The notes: a model not told the origin generated them from the letters alone. A DNA stretch of 6,160 nucleotides from Candidatus Solincola jinzensis (GCA_015711875.1 JACVJG010000199.1:1-6160), one strand, 5' to 3'; counted from the first letter of the stretch, positions 1 to 5,542 are shown. Made by a program: numbers and translations.

Positions 1-486
1 CATGCTCATGACGTCGGTATTTCCTGGGTCGCCGAAGCCGGGCGCGGTGGGGGTGCCGGCCTCTCCCCCGCCCACCTCCTGCCGCCAGGAACTGCCATCC
101 CAAGACCAGATGCGGCATCCGCTCTCAGGGTTCCTGATCCCCAGAAAAAGCCTGGACGAGTAAACGGCCATGCTGGAGACGTTGTTGCTCCTTGCATCGC
201 CGAAGCCGGGCGCGGTGGGGGTGCCCGTCGCTCCCTGGCCTACCTCCTGCCGCCAGGTCAGGCCATCCCAGGACCACACCCGGCATCCCGAGGGGTTGTA
301 AGCGGCCGCGAAAAGCCTGTCGCCATAGAAGGCCATGGCGTTGACCTCGGTGTTGCCGGCCTCACCGAACCCGGAGGTCGCCATGCGCTCCCATGACAGG
401 CCCGCGCCAGCCGGATCGGCGCCGAGCCGATGGGGCTGGAGGAAGATGGCCAGGAGCAGCGCTCCCAGGCAGAGCACCGCCCTCAT
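1..486 (-). CDS. Secreted beta-propeller-like repeat protein (N-terminal part)
   Basis: The frame is open from 486 to the left edge (162 codons), so the C-terminus is missing. Residues 1-23 form a signal peptide: basic start MRAV, hydrophobic core LCLGALLLAIFL, likely cleavage after LGA. Repeats of 55-56 residues follow. Each runs G-F-G-(D/E), N-x-x-V-x-x-M-A, a (D/S)RLF strand, then G-C-R-(V/I)-WSWDG-x-x-WRQEVG, and ends GTPTAPGFGD; two full copies (about 39-94 and 94-150) and the start of a third are visible. This looks like a blade-type repeat of an exported beta-propeller, probably at the cell surface, with unknown ligand or function. ATG 486 has GGAGG nine bases upstream and puts the signal peptide at the N-terminus. 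The frame is also open upstream to an ATG at 615 with GGGAG seven bases before it, which would add 43 residues before the hydrophobic core. The gene is separated from the operon by a terminator and shows no functional link to it. Confidence 0.8.
   Translation of the reverse strand, partial: MRAVLCLGALLLAIFLQPHRLGADPAGAGLSWERMATSGFGEAGNTEVNAMAFYGDRLFAAAYNPSGCRVWSWDGLTWRQEVGQGATGTPTAPGFGDARSNNVSSMAVYSSRLFLGIRNPESGCRIWSWDGSSWRQEVGGGEAGTPTAPGFGDPGNTDVMSM
29..225. repeat. 168-bp period coding repeat with identical 29-bp segments
   Basis: Positions 29-57 and 197-225 are identical over 29 bases and lie exactly 168 bases (56 codons) apart. They encode the GTPTAPGFGD segment of two successive repeats of the secreted protein. 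Flanking bases such as the segment for SWDG-x-x-WRQEVG (about 74-123 and 241-291) are also similar but diverged. The pattern is that of tandem internal duplication in a repeat protein. Confidence 0.85.
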
Positions 487-843
487 GGACCTCGGCCTCC
501 GCCGACCGCCTTCAGCGGAAACGGTGCCCGCGATCCCCGGTCCCGTGTCGCGAAGCGCCGCCTTAGCCAGCTCGCCCTTCAACCCTCCTCCGCGCATGCG
601 CCGCCTGCCATCCATAAGCTCGCTCCCTATACCCGCTCAGGAATTTACGTGAATATATTCCAGTCTCGCGCACCCGATACCTTTGGAGATGGAGGAATAT
701 TTGTCCCAGAATTCAACGGCTTTCAACAGGGGTTGACAGATAATTAACCTCCGATACTTTTGGAGATGAAGGGAGCATTGTTCCCCAATAGATAGGTGGC
801 CGTTCCCCGCAGCTACATGCGCATTTGAATATGACAAAGAATT
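487..843. other. AT-rich intergenic region upstream of the secreted protein gene
   Basis: No convincing gene is present. The stretch from about 640 to 845 is much richer in A and T than its surroundings and should hold the promoter of the minus-strand secreted protein. A possible -10 box (TATATT on the minus strand, 657-652) lies inside the perfect palindrome GAATATATTC (651-660), but no good -35 box sits at the right distance. A TTGACA at 733-738 with a weak TACTTT 16 bases later points right, toward no gene. The 35-bp direct repeat described separately occupies 674-785. Confidence 0.5.
674..785. repeat. Imperfect 35-bp direct repeat, possible regulator sites
   Basis: Copy 1 is 674-708 and copy 2 is 751-785, with 77 bases between their starts. 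They share 27 of 35 bases, and 20 of the first 22; both begin CCGATAC and continue TTTGGAGATG. On the minus strand each copy reads GGGA...TCC, then CATCTCCAAA and GTATCGG. Copy 1 ends 17 bases upstream of the possible -10 box at 657-652. Two tandem copies in a non-coding AT-rich stretch fit duplicated binding sites for an activator or repressor of the downstream minus-strand gene, which is an inference. Confidence 0.5.
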
Positions 844-882
844 AAAACCCCGGCCGCGGGGGGTCTTCCACCGGGAAGACCC
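844..882 (-). terminator. Probable rho-independent terminator of the operon
   Basis: Read on the minus strand, CCCCG-CGGC-CGGGG (861-848) forms a five-pair GC stem directly followed by TTTTAATT. Immediately before it is a longer perfect hairpin, GGGTCTTCC-CGGT-GGAAGACCC (882-861), which shares one base with the first. The position is about 225 bases beyond the ferredoxin stop, with no other gene between. The U-tract is short, so the call is moderate. Confidence 0.5.
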
Positions 883-1105
883 GCCGCGATGTTTCGCCCG
901 CTATTCCCACCCGTAAAGCAGCGAGGTAAGGATCTCGACGGATCGCCTCGGAGCGCTGCGATCCGCTCCCAAAAAGTGAGTTCGCTTTATCGGACACTAG
1001 CATCGTATGGAAGTGCGGTCCCCAATCCTTCTCCAACGAAGGAATGTTCTCAAACGGCCCTCCGTACGTCGCCACGGCCGCTGCGCCGGCCCCGTCAAGC
1101 CTCCA
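883..1105. other. Non-coding stretch downstream of the ferredoxin gene
   Basis: No gene is supported here. The stretch probably belongs to the 3' untranslated part of the operon transcript. Its only clear structure is a perfect 8-bp inverted repeat, CGGATCGC (939-946) and GCGATCCG (958-965), around an 11-base loop. It is not followed by a run of T on either strand, so it is not an intrinsic terminator. Confidence 0.4.
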
Positions 1106-1444
1106 TCAATCGTATTTCGATGGATACGGGCCGCCCTCGTATTTCTCGTATCGCTCCAGGGCCCAGTCGACGAAGGAGGTCATCTGGATAGCGCCAATCT
1201 GGCATGCCTTCGCGCATTTGCCGCATCCCGTGCAGGCCCTGAACTCCACCAGCCAGGCGTTGGGGACTTTCTTGTCCAGGTTCACGAGCTTGATGCCTTT
1301 GTTGGGGCATGCCTCGATGCAGTCGTTGCACCCCTCGCATGTACCCACCATTATCCAGGGCATCTGCTTGGGCTTCTTGCCCTCTTCCCCGCACTCCTCC
1401 TCCTGGATGGCGTCCGAGATCTTGATCTCCTTTTGATCCGCCAT
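1106..1444 (-). CDS. Ferredoxin with two [4Fe-4S] cluster motifs
   Basis: A 112-residue soluble electron carrier. It has two complete C-x2-C-x2-C-x3-C motifs, CEGCNDCIEACP with cysteines at 36, 39, 42 and 46, and CTGCGKCAKACQ with cysteines at 71, 74, 77 and 81. This is the pattern of bacterial-type dicluster ferredoxins. Unlike the minimal 55-60 residue ferredoxins, it has an acidic N-terminal extension of about 30 residues with one more cysteine (18) and a C-terminal tail rich in Tyr and Glu, so it may dock to a specific partner. The ATG at 1444 was chosen because GTGAGG lies just upstream and the residues before it in the longer open frame overlap the end of the preceding gene and look non-native. 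It is the last gene of the operon, 19 bases after the split-barrel gene, and probably exchanges electrons with the flavoproteins or the large first protein (inference). Confidence 0.9.
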   Translation of the reverse strand: MADQKEIKISDAIQEEECGEEGKKPKQMPWIMVGTCEGCNDCIEACPNKGIKLVNLDKKVPNAWLVEFRACTGCGKCAKACQIGAIQMTSFVDWALERYEKYEGGPYPSKYD

Positions 1445-1463
1445 GATCCTCACGCCATAGTGA

Positions 1464-1940
1464 TCAACCGCCGGGGCACATGTCCTTCCAGCCGAGGCCG
1501 GCCTCGAACCTGCAGAGCTCCTCGTAGGACATACCGTCAAGCCTCTGGCCCGCCACGTGGCCGGGCTTGGTGCAGTAGAGCTCCTTCAGGTCCACGTAGA
1601 TGACCTTGGCAGGCGCCCCCCCGAGGGCGTCGGCGGCCTCTCCAGCCACGGCGTCGAAGTCGGCTCCCTCAGCGATTCGGCCGATCCCCTTGAACTGGTA
1701 CGCCGCGCGTATCGACCCCAAACCGGAGCATCCCATGGCGATCCAGGGGTTTTTGGTGAAAATTGGCTCGATGGCGGCGAACTCGTCCTCCGCCAGGGCC
1801 AGAGCCACCACGTCGTCCGCCACGCAGCGGCAGTAACGCGCCACGATGCAGTAAGGCACTCCCTCGGGAGTGGCCAGGCAGATATGGCATCCGGAGCCCT
1901 CGATCCAGCTCTTCATCCTCTCCGTGAGCTTGATGGCCAT
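1464..1940 (-). CDS. Cysteine-rich FMN split-barrel protein (PNPOx-like)
   Basis: A 158-residue protein of the pyridoxamine 5'-phosphate oxidase-like split-barrel superfamily, whose members usually bind FMN or F420 as dimers. It shows the usual order: N-terminal helix (KLTERMKSWIE), a first strand and turn (CHICLATPEGVPYCIVARYC), a strand-helix part (VALALAEDEFAAIEPIFTKNPWIAM), a barrel strand (AYQFKGIGRIAEG) and a last strand (AKVIYVDLKELYCTKPGH). It has nine cysteines (18, 21, 31, 37, 39, 71, 123, 143, 155), many for this fold, so a metal or Fe-S site is conceivable but unproven. The end resembles that of the preceding gene (ELYCTKPGHVAGQRL against EIYSLKPGEVGKRI), so the two look like paralogues. 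The ATG at 1940 has AGGGGG eight bases upstream; a GTG at 1949 overlaps that site and is less likely. It starts 12 bases after the preceding stop. The substrate is unknown. Confidence 0.8.
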   Translation of the reverse strand: MAIKLTERMKSWIEGSGCHICLATPEGVPYCIVARYCRCVADDVVALALAEDEFAAIEPIFTKNPWIAMGCSGLGSIRAAYQFKGIGRIAEGADFDAVAGEAADALGGAPAKVIYVDLKELYCTKPGHVAGQRLDGMSYEELCRFEAGLGWKDMCPGG

Positions 1941-1952
1941 CCCCTTCACCCC

Positions 1953-2444
1953 CTACTGGATCCTCTTCCCGACTTCTCCCGGCTTGAGGGAATAGATCTC
2001 CTCGACGTGCAGCACCACCACTCCCCTCTGGGCGGCCTTGGTATAGACGATATCCGGCGGCACCTCCTCGGGGGGCTGCTTTCCGTGCCAGTCGCCCCAC
2101 TCGTCCAGGATGTCCTTCGCCTTAACTCCGTACCAGTCGAAGTCGGGGTCGATGCCGTACTCGATGTCGATGGCCTTGCCTTTGAAGGCCCAGTAACGCC
2201 CGCCTCCTCCCGCCAGTGGATGGGCGATGGCGATGACGCATTCCGGGTTCTCCTTGAGGTTCATCTTCGTTTTGAGCAGGAACATGTCGGCGATGAGGAC
2301 CTTGTCGTCGCCCCAGTGCTCGGTGTAGCGCATGGCGGCGATGTTGGGTTTTCCCTCCAGGCTGGACGTGCACAGATAGGTCACGCTCCCGCCCTTGCCC
2401 GGAACGTGCAGGGCCTCCTTCATCTCCTCGGTGAACTTGACCAT
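1953..2444 (-). CDS. FMN split-barrel protein (PNPOx-like)
   Basis: A 163-residue protein of the pyridoxamine 5'-phosphate oxidase-like split-barrel superfamily. The typical signature is clear: KFTEEMKEAL helix, VTYLCTSSLEGKPNIAAMRY (first strands, residues 21-40), then VLIADMFLLKTKMNLKENP (49-67), where family members contact the flavin phosphate, followed by ECVIAIAHP and the barrel strand GGRYWAFKGKAIDI. The pattern of small-substrate flavin oxidoreductases and flavin reductases matches better than true PdxH, which is longer. FMN binding is therefore inferred, and the substrate is unknown. The ATG at 2444 is preceded by AAGGAGGAGGAG. The gene follows the LarC-like gene by 17 bases and precedes its probable paralogue by 12 bases, so the two barrels are likely made together and could form a heterodimer. 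Confidence 0.85.
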   Translation of the reverse strand: MVKFTEEMKEALHVPGKGGSVTYLCTSSLEGKPNIAAMRYTEHWGDDKVLIADMFLLKTKMNLKENPECVIAIAHPLAGGGGRYWAFKGKAIDIEYGIDPDFDWYGVKAKDILDEWGDWHGKQPPEEVPPDIVYTKAAQRGVVVLHVEEIYSLKPGEVGKRIQ

Positions 2445-2461
2445 CTCCTCCTCCTTTCCCC

Positions 2462-2965
2462 TTACACCTCGATGCGTATGGGATCGCCGGCGAAGCCGCG
2501 CTCGATCTGCTTCTTGAGGTCGTCCAGCACCAAGTCCAGGCCGAACTCGCGTTCCACCGCCTCCCTGGCGCTGATCAGTTCCTCGTATTCCACCTTCACG
2601 TGCAGGGGCCTGTCCGCCGGCCCGATGAGCTTCAAAAGGCAGTCATGATAGAGGGTCCTTCCCTGGTGGTGGAACTCGATGGTGGCGGTGACGAAGGACA
2701 CCCGTTCGTAGGCATGCTGTGTTTCCAATATATGGTATCCAGATACCCCCAGCTCTCGTGCCATGAAGGTCCCCACGGCGTCCTCGCTGGACGGATCGAC
2801 GTCCACGATAAGGATGTACCCCGGGCGGTTCTTCTTGGTGAGCGTGGGGATAACGTGCACGTTCCGCGCGCCTTTCTCCATCACCCGGCCGATGAAAAAG
2901 CCCATTATCTCTCCCGATACGTCATCCACCTGGGCCAGCAGCAACCTGCCCGGTTTCGTTCCCAT
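2462..2965 (-). CDS. Stand-alone LarC C-terminal-type domain (nickel-insertion protein family)
   Basis: A 167-residue homologue of the C-terminal domain (LarC2, formerly in DUF111) of LarC. LarC is the CTP-dependent enzyme that inserts nickel into the pincer cofactor of lactate racemase; its C-terminal domain binds CTP. The visible signature is QVDDVSGEIMGFFIGRVMEK (12-31), ARNVHVIPTLTKKNRPG (33-49, with the conserved KKNRPG), the ELGV and ERV segments (71-74, 87-89), and GRTLYHDCLLKL with KVEYEELISAREA (102-135), which matches the K-x-EYE...A part of LarC. The N-terminal LarC1 domain is absent and is not encoded next door, so this is a free-standing copy of about the size of the domain. ATG 2965 lies just before the conserved core; AAGGAGGTGA (2986-2977) is a perfect but distant ribosome site, and a GTG at 2980 overlaps it. 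Binding of a nucleotide or nickel is inferred from family only, and the target is unknown. Confidence 0.75.
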   Translation of the reverse strand: MGTKPGRLLLAQVDDVSGEIMGFFIGRVMEKGARNVHVIPTLTKKNRPGYILIVDVDPSSEDAVGTFMARELGVSGYHILETQHAYERVSFVTATIEFHHQGRTLYHDCLLKLIGPADRPLHVKVEYEELISAREAVEREFGLDLVLDDLKKQIERGFAGDPIRIEV

Positions 2966-3013
2966 CTCCCCGGTGCTCACCTCCTTTCGCCAGACCTGGC
3001 TTGCCCTTCACCT

Positions 3014-3439
3014 TCACAAGAACTCCTTCACGCTGGCGTCATAGGCGCAGGACGCGGCGTGGTCGAACATCTCCCGGTCGGCCTCCGGGATCAGGGCCCT
3101 CATGGCCTGAGAGGCTTCTTCCGCTATGCTCTCCCGCAAGGCCGCGAAGACGGCGGTGAGGTCGCGTTCCGCCGCCGCCCGGTAGGGATATTCGCCTATC
3201 GCCTTGAGCAGGTCCACCAGGTCGTATGGCCGCTCGCTTGTGCCCTCCGGTTCCAGACCCTCCCAGTCGCTTCGCAGCCACTCAGGCAGGAGGGCAGCGA
3301 ATTCCTCCCTCCTCTCCTCCGGCATACTGCTCTTCACCGCCCGTAGAGAACCCCGTACCGCCCGCTCGATACGGTGAGGGGACACCAGATCCGCAAGGGC
3401 GGCGATCCTATCGAGGAACTCCTGCCTGTTCTCGGCCAC
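3014..3439 (-). CDS. DUF2267-like helical protein
   Basis: A 141-residue, probably cytoplasmic, all-helical protein with no cysteine motif, membrane segment or signal peptide. Two related halves are visible: residues 6-58 (EFLDRIAALADL, ERAVRGSLRAVKSSM, EFAALLPEWL) and 71-128 (YDLVDLLKAIGEY, AERDLTAVFAALRESI, AMRALIPEADREMF). This helix-helix-LP repeat, with a phrase like LLPEWL or LIPEAD closing each half, is the layout of DUF2267 proteins, whose function is not established. The assignment rests on pattern only. The start is a GTG at 3439 with AAGG ten bases upstream, 30 bases after the stop of the large first gene. The weak start suggests coupling to translation of that gene. The position between the large orphan protein and the LarC-like protein suggests a structural or small-subunit role, which is conjecture. 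Confidence 0.7.
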   Translation of the reverse strand: MAENRQEFLDRIAALADLVSPHRIERAVRGSLRAVKSSMPEERREEFAALLPEWLRSDWEGLEPEGTSERPYDLVDLLKAIGEYPYRAAAERDLTAVFAALRESIAEEASQAMRALIPEADREMFDHAASCAYDASVKEFL

Positions 3440-3469
3440 TCCACGCCGACCTTCCCGGCTCGCTTAACG

Positions 3470-5251
3470 TCAACGCTGCGACTTCTTTAATTCGTCCATA
3501 TTGCGCTTGGTGTACTCCGCGCTCGCCAGCACCGAGTCGGCGGGTATGGCCAGCAGGTACTGGAAATGCTCCTCCGCGGCCTTGGCGGCCTCCAAGGGAT
3601 CCATCCCGAAGGCCACCGCCATGTTCACCACCGCCATGATGTCGATGCTGCAAGCTCCGGAGTTGAGGAGGTCGGTCACCCCCAGGCATACAGCGGCCAT
3701 GCCAGGGAGGTTCTCCTCATCCCTCTCCAGGAGGATCTTGGGCGCCCAGTTGACCAGGAAGTTGTCGAACTTGTAGACCTTGCCGTCGACTTTCACCTCC
3801 ACGTTGATATGCCCGTCGAAGGCGAAGAACTTCTGGGCTATCTTGCTCTTGCGACGACCCGCGCCCGGGCGGATATCGGTGTATTTCACGTATTCCACGT
3901 CGCGACCCAGGATGTTACTCATCACCTTAGCCACCCCTTCCTGGGTCATGGCCGTGTGCCTGTCCTCCATGGCCCGCGCTATCTCCGCGAAAGTCGCCCC
4001 CTCCTTGAAACGGTCATACACCCAGCCCAGTCGCTCGTAGACCACGCGGGTGAAGACCGGCTCCGTGGCCTTCAGCAGGATCTCGGTCACGGGGCCGGGA
4101 AGGAGCCCGTGCGCCTTGTGGGCCAGGGTGTTGATGGCCACCAGCGCGTCCTCCTGCTGGAAGTAGGACTCGGTGGACTTGATGAGGATGTCGATGACCT
4201 CTTCCTCGGAGGCGCCCTTGCCAAGGTGATAGAGGACGATGGCCGGGGCGGTGGCCCAGTGGTGCAAGGGCAGGAGAATGGGGCCGCCCGAGCGACCGAC
4301 CCCCAGCATGGGTCCCTCCTCGATGAGTGAGCATATCTCGTTGAACATGATCATCCCCACCACCGTAGGGCTGCCGCAGTCCTTGAGGATAAGCCCCAGC
4401 TCGCCCACCACCTTGGCCGCCGAGATCTCGTCCCGGCTGCCGCGGATATGCAGCACTTCCGGGATACCCGCTGCCTCGATGGCGAACTTCCCCACCACGT
4501 CCGGGGTCCTCACCTTGAACATGGGACCGAACTCCTCGCCCACGTACGCGTCGGGGTGCAATATCTCGAGCGCCGCCCCCGAGGCCATGAGTGCGGCCAT
4601 CCACCTGCACGGCTTCATGCCCACCGACTCGTAGGATTTGAGCATGGCCTTGACGCCGATGGGGACTATCTTCCTCGCCACCTCCGGGAAGAGATAATCC
4701 TCCCCGATGGCGGTATGCCCCAGCACCGGGCTCCCGGCCAGTCCGGGCGGCAGGAGGTTGGGATCGAAGGGAGCGAGATGCTCCTCCATCATGGCCTGAT
4801 AGATGGCGAGTGTGGCCGCGAATCCCGATATCTTGTTGTTGAGTTTCTCGGTGGGGCGGTTGGCTATGCGGCTGGCCTCGGCGCCCGCCGCCATGCGGCA
4901 GATGGCCCCCAGTTTGCGGTTGGGAGTGGGAAGGCCGGCGGAAGCAGAGGCCCCTGCCCAGTAAAGAAGCGCCGCGGTGACCACCGAGGCGTTCGACGCG
5001 TCCGCCCCGTACATCTTGAGCACGTCGCAGGTCTTCTTCGCGACCTCGTCGATCTCCACCTTGCGCGCGTCCTCGACGTCCACCGCCAGGGCACGCGGCT
5101 TTTTGAGTTCTTTGCCGATGACGTTGGAGGCGGCGAATATGGCGATGTTGAATGATCCGAATCCTCCGAGATTGGCCTCGAGTTTTTCCGTGGTGCGGTG
5201 TTCGGGCAGCATGTCGATGGCGCGCGCGGCCGCCCAGATCTCCTTTTCCAT
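3470..5251 (-). CDS. Conserved-looking 593-residue protein of unknown function
   Basis: I do not recognise this family. The protein is 593 residues, Ala- and Gly-rich, with many amphipathic helices, no signal peptide and no obvious membrane segment, so it is probably a soluble cytoplasmic enzyme. Notable parts: a Gly-rich start GGFGSFNIAIFAASN (29-43); KNNKISG-like and AIYQAM helices (about 136-154); HPDAYVGEEFGPMFK (232-246); KDCGSPTVVGMIMFNEICSLIEEGPMLGVGRSGGPILLPLHHWA (290-333), the most motif-like stretch, with two Cys and a His pair (330-331); a basic patch GRRKSK (465-470); a beta-rich part FDGHINVEVKVDGKVYKFDNF (478-498); and a C-terminal helical part. There are seven cysteines (75, 118, 215, 292, 307, 522, 534), none in a classical Fe-S spacing. 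ATG 5251 was chosen because GGGAG lies seven bases upstream. An in-frame ATG at 5272 would add seven residues but sits beside a hairpin. It is the first gene of the operon and probably its catalytic component (inference). Confidence 0.8.
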   Translation of the reverse strand: MEKEIWAAARAIDMLPEHRTTEKLEANLGGFGSFNIAIFAASNVIGKELKKPRALAVDVEDARKVEIDEVAKKTCDVLKMYGADASNASVVTAALLYWAGASASAGLPTPNRKLGAICRMAAGAEASRIANRPTEKLNNKISGFAATLAIYQAMMEEHLAPFDPNLLPPGLAGSPVLGHTAIGEDYLFPEVARKIVPIGVKAMLKSYESVGMKPCRWMAALMASGAALEILHPDAYVGEEFGPMFKVRTPDVVGKFAIEAAGIPEVLHIRGSRDEISAAKVVGELGLILKDCGSPTVVGMIMFNEICSLIEEGPMLGVGRSGGPILLPLHHWATAPAIVLYHLGKGASEEEVIDILIKSTESYFQQEDALVAINTLAHKAHGLLPGPVTEILLKATEPVFTRVVYERLGWVYDRFKEGATFAEIARAMEDRHTAMTQEGVAKVMSNILGRDVEYVKYTDIRPGAGRRKSKIAQKFFAFDGHINVEVKVDGKVYKFDNFLVNWAPKILLERDEENLPGMAAVCLGVTDLLNSGACSIDIMAVVNMAVAFGMDPLEAAKAAEEHFQYLLAIPADSVLASAEYTKRNMDELKKSQR

Positions 5252-5274
5252 GCGATCACTCCCTTCGTCCATGC

Positions 5275-5288
5275 GGGCCTTCGGGCCC
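5275..5288 (-). promoter_or_regulatory. GC hairpin just upstream of the operon's first gene
   Basis: GGGCC (5275-5279) and GGCCC (5284-5288) form a perfect five-pair stem around a four-base loop, extendable by two pairs past a bulged C. In the operon mRNA it ends two bases before the ATG at 5272 and covers that codon's ribosome-binding region (GAAGG), which favours the ATG at 5251, whose GGGAG is free. It may also tune translation of the first gene. Confidence 0.4.
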
Positions 5289-5435
5289 CGCCAGCTCCTT
5301 GTATAAAAACCCCTTCTATGGGCACGACGCGGGAGTCGTTGTTTGATGAACCTCTATTTCCCTTTCGCTACATGTGGCCGGTTTCAGGCGGGTTCACATC
5401 TATTGGTTTCTCATTTCCAAGTATTTTGCCCATGC

Positions 5436-5455
5436 TTGCTTTTCTTTCAAAGCAA
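5436..5455. promoter_or_regulatory. Palindrome in the operon leader, possible operator
   Basis: TTGCTTT (5436-5442) and AAAGCAA (5449-5455) are perfect 7-bp inverted arms around six bases. The site lies about 30 to 50 bases downstream of the predicted transcription start of the minus-strand operon, in an AT-rich stretch. A dimeric helix-turn-helix protein such as the neighbouring regulator could bind it, or it could be an mRNA hairpin; the sequence does not decide. Confidence 0.35.
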
Positions 5456-5491
5456 AACTAGCATATATTATTTATTGTTAACACAAAATTT

Positions 5492-5520
5492 ATTATAGCC
5501 AGTGTCCCCTGAATTGACAA
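5492..5520 (-). promoter_or_regulatory. Promoter of the six-gene operon
   Basis: On the minus strand the -35 box TTGTCA (5520-5515, five of six consensus bases) is followed after exactly 17 bases by a perfect -10 box TATAAT (5497-5492). Transcription would start near 5485 and give a leader of about 235 bases before the ATG at 5251. It is a strong housekeeping-sigma type promoter, and its -35 box overlaps that of the divergent promoter. Confidence 0.7.
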
Positions 5521-5542
5521 CTCCTTTGTCTTCAATTAATAT
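5514..5542 (+). promoter_or_regulatory. Promoter of the XRE-cupin regulator gene
   Basis: A perfect -35 box TTGACA (5514-5519) is followed after 17 bases by TAATAT (5537-5542, four of six consensus bases). Transcription would start near 5549, leaving a leader of about 190 bases before the ATG at 5738. The -35 box shares five bases with the -35 box of the minus-strand promoter. Confidence 0.65.

Noticed and set aside
733..760. TTGACA-N16-TACTTT promoter on the plus strand
   Set aside because: The -10 box is poor and no plus-strand gene lies downstream before the end of the opposing operon.
674..785. Direct repeats as the start of a CRISPR array
   Set aside because: There are only two copies, imperfect, with a 42-base gap and no further units or cas genes.
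842..1075. 77-codon open frame on the minus strand after the ferredoxin
   Set aside because: It begins with GTG without a ribosome site, runs through both terminator hairpins, and its product resembles nothing that I know.
1445..1540. Upstream extension of the ferredoxin frame
   Set aside because: The extra 32 residues overlap the preceding gene, look non-native, and the internal ATG at 1444 has its own ribosome site.
1557..2648. Long open frame of 363 codons on the plus strand
   Set aside because: It runs antiparallel across the two split-barrel genes and part of the LarC-like gene. Its product is rich in His, Leu, Gly and Arg with no family resemblance, as expected of an opposite-strand shadow in GC-rich DNA.
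2600..5155. Several long plus-strand open frames (such as 2600-3346, 3566-4330, 4448-5155)
   Set aside because: They are opposite to well-supported minus-strand genes and show only low-complexity, His/Arg/Gly-rich products.
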